This document shows positions 53,646 through 60,519 of a DNA stretch of 61,626 nucleotides, piece after piece. The stretch spans positions 1 through 61,626 of the forward strand of contig ONPU01000010.1 in the NCBI GenBank assembly GCA_900319795.1, written 5' to 3'. A program made the translations under genes and the position numbers. The DNA is from an uncultured Eubacteriales bacterium (GTDB lineage: Bacteria; Bacillota; Clostridia; Lachnospirales; Lachnospiraceae). Position 1 is the first letter of the stretch; each line of letters starts with the position of its first letter. The notes below the pieces were generated by a model, which worked only from the letters and a program-made list of their open reading frames with translations, was not told the origin of the DNA and did no database searches.

Positions 53646-54998
53646 ATGACTAAAAGTGATTTGACAGAAGGAATCGTATGGAAGCGGCTGCTGGTGTTTT
53701 TTCTGCCGATTGCCGCCGGCACCTGCATTCAGCAGCTGTATAACGCGGTCGACGGATTGATTGTGGGCCGGTTTGTCGGGACAACAGCCCTGGCGGCGGT
53801 GGGCGGCAGCTCCGCCCAGATCATCAATCTGCTGATCGGCTTTTTTGTGGCATCTACCGCAGGGGCATCCGTTGTAATTGCGCAGATTTACGGCGCGGGG
53901 CGGACGGAGGATGTGCAGAAGGCTGCAGGAAACGCCATTGCAGTTTTCGGGATCCTCGGATGTGCTCTCCTCATCCTTGGCATGGCCGCGTCGCCTGCTA
54001 TGCTGCACATTCTGAAAACACCGGCGGATACCATTCCGGGTGCCATACTGTATCTGCGGATTTATTTTGCGGGTGTGCCTTTTATGCTTGTGCTGAATAT
54101 GGAATCCAACATGCTGCGCGCCGTGGGAGATTCGGTCGGACCGTTTCTGTACATGGTGATTGGTTGCATTTCCAATATTGTTATGGATACTGTGTTTGTG
54201 GTTTTTCTGCACTGGGGCGTCGCGGGTGTTGCCATCGCGACGGTATTGGCACAGATCCTCAACATGGTGCTTCTTACCCTGCGCCTCATGCGGACCAGAC
54301 AGCCGTACCGCCTGTCCCTTAAGAATCTCCGCCTGAACGGGGTGTATCTGTCCAATATGATGCGGCTTGGCATTCCTTCCGGGATGCAGTCATCCATGTA
54401 TGCGGTTTCCAATATGATTGTGCAGGTCGGCGTGAATTCCCTGGGAACCGTGGTTGTAGCCTCCTGGGCCATGACCAGTAAGGTCGACGGCATTTTCTGG
54501 GCGGTCAGCAATGCCATGGGCGCGGCAATCACCAGTTTTATCGGGCAGAACATGGGCGCCGGGCGGCAAGACCGGGTAAAGCTGTGCATCCGGCAGGGCA
54601 TGCTGCTCTCAGCCATTATCACCATTGTGATCAGCAGCGTCATCCTGCTGGGCGGCATTCCGCTGCTGAATATCCTGACGGATGACCCGGCCGTTGTCGA
54701 AACGACGTACTTTATGATGAAATGCTTTGTCCCGTTCTATATCGTATGGACGGTGATCGAGGTAGTGAGCGCGGTGCTGCGCGGCGCGGGAGATACCATG
54801 CGCCCATTTATCATCATCAGTCTGGGCATCTGCCTCCTGCGAATCATCTGGATGGCAACCCTTTTCCTCAGGATTCATACACTGTTTGTCCTGTGTATGT
54901 GTTATCCCGCGTCCTGGCTGCTCACGGCAGCGGTCATGGCCATCTATTACAAAAAAGGCCACTGGATGGACCGGAGCAGGATGATACTGGAGAAATGA
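53646..54998 (+). CDS. MATE-family efflux transporter
   Basis: A 450-residue protein with 12 TM helices arranged as two halves of six. MATE motifs are visible (FLPIAAGTCIQQLYNAVDGLIVGRFVG at the start and FIGQNMGAGRQDRV in the second half). These pumps export drugs or toxic metabolites using Na+ or H+. The upstream MerR-TipAS regulator may control it, but a terminator lies between (inference only). Confidence 0.92.
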   Translation: MTKSDLTEGIVWKRLLVFFLPIAAGTCIQQLYNAVDGLIVGRFVGTTALAAVGGSSAQIINLLIGFFVASTAGASVVIAQIYGAGRTEDVQKAAGNAIAVFGILGCALLILGMAASPAMLHILKTPADTIPGAILYLRIYFAGVPFMLVLNMESNMLRAVGDSVGPFLYMVIGCISNIVMDTVFVVFLHWGVAGVAIATVLAQILNMVLLTLRLMRTRQPYRLSLKNLRLNGVYLSNMMRLGIPSGMQSSMYAVSNMIVQVGVNSLGTVVVASWAMTSKVDGIFWAVSNAMGAAITSFIGQNMGAGRQDRVKLCIRQGMLLSAIITIVISSVILLGGIPLLNILTDDPAVVETTYFMMKCFVPFYIVWTVIEVVSAVLRGAGDTMRPFIIISLGICLLRIIWMATLFLRIHTLFVLCMCYPASWLLTAAVMAIYYKKGHWMDRSRMILEK

Positions 54999-55139
54999 CT
55001 GCATGCAGTGTGCAGAGCAGTCAGCTGAGTGATGCACGGAGGGTTGCACCTGTCATTTGCGCTTATGCATCTTATGAAACGAAAAAAAGGAAAGAAAAGT
55101 AAGGGCACAATATCGATAACTTCATAAGGAGTCCAGGTT

Positions 55140-55820
55140 GTGAATATAGAGAAATTCGAATCAGCAGGAAAAGAGGCGACCCTCTATCATTCGAAGAGCT
55201 CGGGAAGCCCTCTGATCATATTTAATAACTATGCAGGAGACGGGAAATCCGTTATGGAAACGGCTGAGAGGCTGAAAGAAAAAGATTTCAGCCTCCTTTG
55301 CGTTGGAAACCTTAACTGGGATCATGATTTGACGCCCTGGTATTGTCCGCCGACATCACCAAATGACACGCCATATACAGGCGGAGCGGATGAATACCTG
55401 AAGCTCCTTCTGGATGATATCCTTCCGGAGTGCCTGAAAAGGATAGATGGAATGCCTTCTCATATCAGCGTTGCAGGATATTCTCTTGCAGGGCTTTTTG
55501 CTTTGTATGCTCTGTATCAAACGGATGTTTTTGCGAGTGCAGCCAGTATGTCAGGCTCCCTGTGGTTTCCGGATTTTGAGAAATATGTGCTTTCGCATGA
55601 AATGAAGAGAAAACCGGACAGGCTCTATCTTTCACTTGGAGATAAAGAGGCAAGGACAAGAAACCGGTACATGAAAGATGTACAGGAAAATACGGAAGCA
55701 ATAGCAAGACATTTCCGGGAAGCGGGAATCGATGTGGCCTTTGAGATGAACCCGGGCAATCATTTTAAGGATGCGGATCTAAGAAGCGCAAAAGGCATCC
55801 TGGCAATTATTAGGGGATAA
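55140..55820 (+). CDS. Alpha/beta hydrolase esterase
   Basis: A 226-residue protein with a GTG start. The nucleophile elbow GYSLAG and a C-terminal NHFKD His define an esterase-type alpha/beta hydrolase similar to siderophore or S-formylglutathione esterases. No signal peptide. The radical SAM protein B gene starts 5 bases after its stop, so it may belong to that operon. Confidence 0.78.
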   Translation: MNIEKFESAGKEATLYHSKSSGSPLIIFNNYAGDGKSVMETAERLKEKDFSLLCVGNLNWDHDLTPWYCPPTSPNDTPYTGGADEYLKLLLDDILPECLKRIDGMPSHISVAGYSLAGLFALYALYQTDVFASAASMSGSLWFPDFEKYVLSHEMKRKPDRLYLSLGDKEARTRNRYMKDVQENTEAIARHFREAGIDVAFEMNPGNHFKDADLRSAKGILAIIRG

Positions 55821-55825
55821 AGAGT

Positions 55826-56707
55826 ATGCAGATAAAAGAGATTAACGTGAAAAGCGTGATGACCAAATCCAACCTCCCGGTATCGGACTATTCGGTCAAT
55901 CCGTATGTCGGATGTGCCCATGCGTGTAAGTATTGCTATGCGTCCTTTATGAAGCGCTTTACCAACCATCCGGAACCCTGGGGTGAGTTTGTTGATGTGA
56001 AAAACTGGCCGGAAATCAAAAGGCCGGAGAAATATGCAGGCAGGGAAGCATTCTTTGGCTCTGTGACTGACTGCTATCAGCCGTGTGAAGCAAAGTATAA
56101 GAGGACCCGGGCACTGCTGGAGCAGCTGCAGGGGAGCGGAATCAGTATCAGCATAGCCACCAAGTCCGATCTGGTCCTCAGGGATCTTGACTTAATCAGG
56201 ACATTTCCGAATGCCAGGGTCTCTTTCTCCATTAATACACTGGACGAGGATTTTCGCAAGGAGATGGACTGTGGCGTCAGCATAAAGAAGCGTCTGGAAG
56301 CCATGAAACAGTTTTATGAAGCCGGAGTACAGACAACGTGTTTCATTTCACCGATTTTTCCGGGAATCACAGACCCGATTGAAATCACCGAACAGGCAAA
56401 GAAACAGTGCAACCTCGTCTGGTTGGAGAACCTGAACCTTCGCGGTGACTACAGAGTACGCATTCTGGAGTGGATCCATGAACACCATCCGGAGCTGGAT
56501 GATCTTTACCATGAGATATACAGCAAAAAGAGCCGCGCGTACTGGACTGAGCTTGATCAGAAGATGAGGGAGTATACCGCCAGGGAGTCCATGCCATATA
56601 TGCGTGATGATGATCAGCATCGTTCGGAATTTGGAGATCCTCCTGTTGTGGTGAATTATTTTTATCACGAAGAAGTGAAAAAATCGGCGAAGAAAAAGCA
56701 GAATTGA
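55826..56707 (+). CDS. Radical SAM mobile pair protein B
   Basis: A 293-residue radical SAM enzyme of the spore-photoproduct-lyase-like group. The [4Fe-4S] motif Cx3Cx2C is at Cys30, Cys34 and Cys37 (GCAHACKYCY). Found with a second radical SAM/DUF5131 partner, it matches the pair known as mobile pair A/B, spread among Firmicutes on mobile DNA. Substrate unknown. Protein A starts 24 bases downstream. Confidence 0.85.
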   Translation: MQIKEINVKSVMTKSNLPVSDYSVNPYVGCAHACKYCYASFMKRFTNHPEPWGEFVDVKNWPEIKRPEKYAGREAFFGSVTDCYQPCEAKYKRTRALLEQLQGSGISISIATKSDLVLRDLDLIRTFPNARVSFSINTLDEDFRKEMDCGVSIKKRLEAMKQFYEAGVQTTCFISPIFPGITDPIEITEQAKKQCNLVWLENLNLRGDYRVRILEWIHEHHPELDDLYHEIYSKKSRAYWTELDQKMREYTARESMPYMRDDDQHRSEFGDPPVVVNYFYHEEVKKSAKKKQN

Positions 56708-56731
56708 TTTGAGAAAGTGAGGTGACCTCCA

Positions 56732-57607
56732 TTGCACGATATATGGAACCCGTGGCATGGCTGCAGAAAGTGCAGTGAGGGCTGCCAGAACTGCTACATG
56801 TATTATCTGGATTCTCTGAGAGATAAGGACGGATCTGAAATATACAGGACAAAAGCAGGATTTAAATATCCGCTTTCCAAATACCGTGACGGAACATTTA
56901 AGGTGAAAAGCGGAGAAATGATCCGGGTCTGTATGACTTCAGATTTCTTTCTGGAAGAAGCAGATCCCTGGCGTGATGAAGCCTGGCAGATTATACGTCA
57001 AAGATCTGATGTAAAGTTCTTCCTGCTGACAAAAAGACCGGAACGCGTGGCGGATCATCTCCCATGGAACTGGGGAGATGGTTGGGAAAACGTAATGTTT
57101 AATGTCTCGTGTGAGAATCAGAAGAGGGCTGATGAACGGATCCCGATCTTGCTGGATTTACCATTTAAACATAAAGGAATCATGTGTGCTCCCTACATCG
57201 GCCCGGTGAGTATTCGGGAATACCTTCCTGCAGGGCAGATCGAACAGGTTCTTTGTGACGGAGAAAATTACGGAGGCGCACGTCCATGTCATTATGAATG
57301 GGTAAAATCGCTGAGGGATGAATGCGCAGCGTATAATATAACATTTGTATTCTGCGGCACCGGACGTAGATTTGTGAAGGACGGAAAGCTTTATAAGCTG
57401 GAAGGAAGCATTCAGAGTGAGCAGGCGTATAAATCAGGTCTCAGCTTTGAAGGAAGACGGATGGAATGGCACCTTAGCGATGAATGGGGATATCCACTTG
57501 AGGAGGAAGGACTGTACAAGCCGTATTTTGGAGAACGGTGCACGAATTGCGGAATGAGGCTTACCTGCAATGGATGCAGCAGATGTGGAAAGTGCGGAAG
57601 TAATTAA
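56732..57607 (+). CDS. Radical SAM mobile pair protein A (DUF5131, phage Gp37/Gp68-like)
   Basis: A 291-residue protein with a TTG start (GAGGTGA upstream; no in-frame ATG nearby). The N-terminus WNPWHGCRKCSEGCQNCY carries a Cx3Cx2C radical SAM triad at Cys14, Cys18 and Cys21, plus Cys11. The C-terminus has a Cys-rich cluster (CTNCGMRLTCNGCSRCGKC) that could hold another metal centre. DUF5131 proteins are often phage-borne. The usual MarR-type partner gene was not seen here; an esterase gene precedes instead. Confidence 0.85.
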   Translation: MHDIWNPWHGCRKCSEGCQNCYMYYLDSLRDKDGSEIYRTKAGFKYPLSKYRDGTFKVKSGEMIRVCMTSDFFLEEADPWRDEAWQIIRQRSDVKFFLLTKRPERVADHLPWNWGDGWENVMFNVSCENQKRADERIPILLDLPFKHKGIMCAPYIGPVSIREYLPAGQIEQVLCDGENYGGARPCHYEWVKSLRDECAAYNITFVFCGTGRRFVKDGKLYKLEGSIQSEQAYKSGLSFEGRRMEWHLSDEWGYPLEEEGLYKPYFGERCTNCGMRLTCNGCSRCGKCGSN

Positions 57608-57661
57608 GGTTGAAATGTCAATAATTATGGTGTTTTTTCGATTATAAGCTTAGTGAAGCCT

Positions 57662-57709
57662 GGCGCTTACCTATGAATTCATTGCGAATGAGAGGTAAGC
57701 GCCTTTTTT
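57662..57709 (+). terminator. Rho-independent terminator after the radical SAM pair
   Basis: A perfect 11-bp stem GGCGCTTACCT/AGGTAAGCGCC with a 20-base loop, then six T. Confidence 0.88.
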
Positions 57710-57849
57710 GCTTTGAAACAGACACCCCGTGCATCAGACATCTCTACCTTGCCGTGCAATTTTGTCAAAAAACATAAGAAGTGACAAAACTGCACTTGAA
57801 TCTTGTGGAAGCTACAAGGATGCTCGAAGGTGTTTAATATTCATTACAC

Positions 57850-57905
57850 AGGTCGGATCAGACAGCTATCCCCTTTCGGGGCAACTATCTCCTCCGGCCT
57901 TTTTT
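57850..57905 (+). ncRNA. Structured leader or attenuator-like hairpin of unknown type
   Basis: An outer stem AGGTCGG/CCGGCCT encloses an inner CCCC-TTTC-GGGG hairpin and is followed by a T run. The next ORF start (the phosphatase fragment) is 36 bases downstream. Could be a terminator, an attenuator or the 3' end of a small RNA. Confidence 0.4.
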
Positions 57906-57940
57906 AATTCCAAATCACGCGGTTGAAGGGAGATGAAGAG

Positions 57941-58003
57941 ATGATAAAAATACTGTTTATTTGCCACGGCAGGATTTTAAGAGAAGCGCCGGAAACCTCG
58001 TAA
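57941..58003 (+). pseudogene. Truncated low-molecular-weight protein tyrosine phosphatase
   Basis: AAGGGAGATGAAGAG precedes an ATG encoding MIKILFICHG, the N-terminus of LMW-PTPs, whose catalytic loop normally continues NxCRSP. Here the reading departs after His-Gly and stops after 20 codons, so the enzyme is lost. Confidence 0.6.
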
Positions 58004-58161
58004 AATCAGGCGCTGTGGGCATATGGAAAGTGGTCTGACACCAATTTTGACACCATTTGGAAAAGAAAATATACGAAGATGCGTAGAGATACGAGCACTT
58101 GACAGAAGGAAACGAAGATGCTCTGACCAGAAGGCCGGGGCATCTTTGGTGAGAAGTGAAA

Positions 58162-58196
58162 CTGAAAAAGCAATGCAAAAAGCATTGCTTTTTCAG
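58162..58196. repeat. 15-bp perfect hairpin upstream of brnT
   Basis: CTGAAAAAGCAATGC and its complement around a 5-A loop, 42 bases before brnT. It could end upstream transcription or be the operator of the TA pair. Confidence 0.6.
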
Positions 58197-58237
58197 AGAA
58201 GGAATGGCATACTTAAATTGAAAAGTGAGGTGGTGTC

Positions 58238-58513
58238 ATGGATTTACAATTTGAATGGGACGAAGAAAAGGAACAGATCAATATTGCCAAACATGGTATT
58301 GATTTTGTAACAGCCAGTCATGTGTTTCTGGATCCGGATCGCTTGGAGATTTTTGATGAAAAACACAGTACAGCTGATGAAGACCGCTATATAACGATTG
58401 GTTTGGTTGAGGATGTTCTGACGGTCGTTTATACAGAACGTATCAGTGCACTGCGGATTATATCCGCCAGAATCGCGACAAAGAAAGAGAAGGAGAGTTA
58501 TTATGGCTATTAA
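58238..58513 (+). CDS. brnT: BrnT-type toxin
   Basis: A 91-residue RNase-like toxin. Family pattern: FEWDEEKEQINIAKHGIDF near the start and RISALRIISARIATKKEKESY at the end, the compact BrnT fold related to RelE. Toxins of this family cut RNA and stop translation until BrnA binds. GAGGTG precedes the ATG; brnA overlaps its last codons by 11 bases. Confidence 0.92.
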   Translation: MDLQFEWDEEKEQINIAKHGIDFVTASHVFLDPDRLEIFDEKHSTADEDRYITIGLVEDVLTVVYTERISALRIISARIATKKEKESYYGY

Positions 58514-58817
58514 GAAATATGTTTTACGCCCGGAGCAGCAACTTACGGAAGAGCAAATCCTTATGGTGAAGGCGGCAGCTAAACGTCCTGTTGTCCAGGA
58601 TGATGATAATCCCGAATTAACTGATGAGCAGTTGGCATCGCTTCGCAGAGTACATGAGAGCAGACGCGTTGATCGCAGGAGACAGAATGTTACTTTGCGG
58701 CTTACTCCACAGGCAATTCAGAAAGCAAAGGCTCTGGGAAAAGGCTACAGTGGAATATTGAGCCGCATTATAGAAAGTGTCCTGAATGATCCATCTGCAC
58801 TAAGTAAGTATTTGTAA
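58503..58817 (+). CDS. brnA: BrnA-type antitoxin
   Basis: A 104-residue antitoxin. A Gln/Glu-rich N-terminus is followed by a ribbon-helix-helix DNA-binding part (RRRQNVTLRLTPQAIQKAKALG) expected to autorepress the operon. I start at the ATG inside brnT rather than the 19-codon-longer frame, because that extension runs inside the toxin. Confidence 0.9.
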   Translation: MAIKKYVLRPEQQLTEEQILMVKAAAKRPVVQDDDNPELTDEQLASLRRVHESRRVDRRRQNVTLRLTPQAIQKAKALGKGYSGILSRIIESVLNDPSALSKYL

Positions 58818-58941
58818 TCATATTTGCACTGAACTGATGACGAAGCATGATGAAATGAGGCGGTCATTTTGGTTTCAGATCCCGCCTGTCAGGGTTTCAG
58901 AAACTTGTGTATGTGAGATTTGAATTGTGAGGGCGATGGAA

Positions 58942-59481
58942 ATGCTGGAAACCGAAAGACTGATCCTGCGCCGCTGGGAAGAGAGTGACGCGGAGAATTT
59001 ATATTATTATGCGAAGGATCCGGACGTCGGTCCTATCGCCGGATGGCCTCCACATCAAAGTGTGGATGAGAGCCTGGATGTGATTCGGAATGTCTTTAAC
59101 GGCCGGGAATCGTATGCCATCTGTCTGAAGACGGATTACAAAGCGATCGGAGCGATTGAACTGAAACTGAACGGCCACACGGATATGACAGAGCGTGACG
59201 ATGAGTGCGAACTCGGCTATTGGCTGGGCAAACCTTTCTGGGGTCAGGGAATTATGCCGGAGGCTGTCCGGGAAATGCTGCGTCATGCCTTTGAGGATAT
59301 CGGTATGCAAAAGGTCTGGTGCGGTTACTATGACGGCAACCTCAAGTCAAAACGAGTGCAGGAGAAATGCGGCTTCCGCTATCAGTGGACCACTGAAGGG
59401 GTTGATGTCCCGCTCATGCATGAGAAGCGTACTGGGCATGTCAATCTGATGACGAAGGATGACTGGCTGACGAAGCATTGA
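58942..59481 (+). CDS. GNAT acetyltransferase (RimJ/RimL-like)
   Basis: A 179-residue enzyme. METERLILRRW-type start (here LETERLILRRWEES), ELGYWLGKPFWGQGIMPEAV for acetyl-CoA binding, and NLKSKRVQEKCGF identify a RimJ/RimL-type GNAT that acetylates amino groups of proteins or small molecules. GAGGG lies 8 bases before this ATG; starts 2 or 5 codons upstream remain possible. Confidence 0.85.
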   Translation: MLETERLILRRWEESDAENLYYYAKDPDVGPIAGWPPHQSVDESLDVIRNVFNGRESYAICLKTDYKAIGAIELKLNGHTDMTERDDECELGYWLGKPFWGQGIMPEAVREMLRHAFEDIGMQKVWCGYYDGNLKSKRVQEKCGFRYQWTTEGVDVPLMHEKRTGHVNLMTKDDWLTKH

Positions 59482-59622
59482 TTTAAGCCAGAGATTATAA
59501 AACGAATAGTTGAATATGCTTTATTTGCAACTTTCGAAATGGCACCAGAATACGGAATAGATGTCTATCAGAGGGTAGTTGGTTTGATTGATAGCTGGTA
59601 TACACAGCGGAAAGGATACGAG

Positions 59623-60078
59623 ATGTTAGAGATTGGAACCAAAGCTCCGGCCTTTACCCTGCCGGACCAGAACGGAGAAATGAGAAGCCTTGCAGATTTC
59701 CGGGGTCAGAAGGTAATTCTGTATTTTTACCCGAAAGACATGACGGCCGGCTGCACTAAGCAGGCTTGTGCGTTTGGAGAACTGTATCCGCAGTTCCGGG
59801 AGAAGGGCGTTGTTGTTCTTGGTGTGAGCAAGGACAGTGTGGCATCCCACAAGAAGTTTGAGGAGAAATACGGCCTGCCCTTTACAATTCTCTCTGATCC
59901 GGAAAAGGAAGTGATTCAGGCTTATGATGTTTGGAAAGAGAAGAAGAATTACGGGAAGGTCAGCATGGGTGTTGTTCGGACAACCTATCTGATCGATGAG
60001 AATGGCATTATCATTAGGGCATTTGATAAGGTGAAGGCCGCTGATAATCCGGCACAGATGCTGGGAGAACTGGAATGA
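59623..60078 (+). CDS. bcp: Thioredoxin-dependent thiol peroxidase (Bcp-type peroxiredoxin)
   Basis: A 151-residue atypical 2-Cys peroxiredoxin reducing H2O2 and organic peroxides. The peroxidatic and resolving cysteines sit close together in TAGCTKQAC, the BCP arrangement. I start at the ATG with AAAGGA upstream, not 28 codons earlier. Confidence 0.93.
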   Translation: MLEIGTKAPAFTLPDQNGEMRSLADFRGQKVILYFYPKDMTAGCTKQACAFGELYPQFREKGVVVLGVSKDSVASHKKFEEKYGLPFTILSDPEKEVIQAYDVWKEKKNYGKVSMGVVRTTYLIDENGIIIRAFDKVKAADNPAQMLGELE

Positions 60079-60106
60079 GGATTATTATCTTCCCGGTAAA
60101 GCAGAT

Positions 60107-60242
60107 GCGGGTGGATACAGATTCTTTTGCCTGCAAAGAGCTTCCCATATTCGTGAACTGGAGGAAGAACTGGGCATACTGATATTTGAAAGAACGAACA
60201 AAGGAATATCTTTGACAGGGGCAGGCAGGGAATACCTGGTAT
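60107..60242 (+). pseudogene. LysR-type regulator fragment
   Basis: One frame reads IRELEEELGILIFERTNKG and ISLTGAGREYLVY, the recognition helix and wing of a LysR HTH. It starts inside the HTH without a start codon and ends where another fragment begins. The remaining 200+ residues of a LysR protein are absent. Confidence 0.7.
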
Positions 60243-60275
60243 ATGAAGATAGCGCTTGCACAGATGAAAATGACT
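60243..60275 (+). pseudogene. N-terminal stub of a nitrilase-superfamily hydrolase
   Basis: ATG plus 10 codons read MKIALAQMKMT, typical of the first strand of carbon-nitrogen hydrolases. The match stops abruptly at a junction with the reversed RloB-like fragment. Confidence 0.45.
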
Positions 60276-60276
60276 C

Positions 60277-60517
60277 CGGAGATGCGATCCCGGTATTTGG
60301 CATCTATCGTCTCTTTGATTTTCTCGAAATACTTCGGTTCTGTTTTTGGTCTCCGCTCCGCTCCGGTCGGCTCAAAGCCGATGTCCACTGGACATCGGCT
60401 TTGAGCCCCCTCGGAAACGATCAGATGATATTCCGGAGAGATCATCTGCCGGGAATCACGACGGGGCTTCATTCAGGATTTGCCCATGTCCGATTTTTTA
60501 GGAGGCTTACGGCTCAT
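60277..60517 (-). pseudogene. Decayed RloB-like (AbiLii-type) gene
   Basis: It follows the ATPase stop by two bases (GGGAGG then ATG), the expected order of an AbiL/RloAB pair. Translation gives MSRKPPKKSDMGKS, a TGA at codon 15 (60473-60475), then in the same frame YHLIVSEG, a 20-codon insert, and KTEPKYFEKIKETIDAKY. VSEG joined to KTEPKYF is the RloB signature. The insert (60347-60406) contains a perfect 39-bp palindrome. The 3' two-thirds of the gene is missing, replaced by unrelated fragments. Confidence 0.7.
60369..60407. repeat. 39-bp perfect palindrome inside the RloB remnant
   Basis: Arms GGCTCAAAGCCGATGTCCA and its exact complement around one base. It differs in sequence from the REP-A and REP-B families, but also sits in a coding frame without breaking it. 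Confidence 0.9.
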
Positions 60518-60519
60518 CG

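Larger units (their letters stand above)
57710..58237. other. Intergenic remnant region before BrnTA
   Basis: About 530 bases with no intact gene. It holds a structured leader or terminator (57850-57905), a 20-codon LMW-phosphatase fragment (57941-58003), a stretch (58023-58100) whose translation (SGLTPILTPFGKE) recalls C-terminal tails of tyrosine integrases, and a 15-bp hairpin (58162-58196). It looks like a scar from mobile-element insertion and loss. Confidence 0.5.

Noticed and set aside
57729-57926. 65-codon frame after the radical SAM pair
   Set aside because: No ribosome site, and it runs through a terminator-like structure; composition does not resemble a protein.
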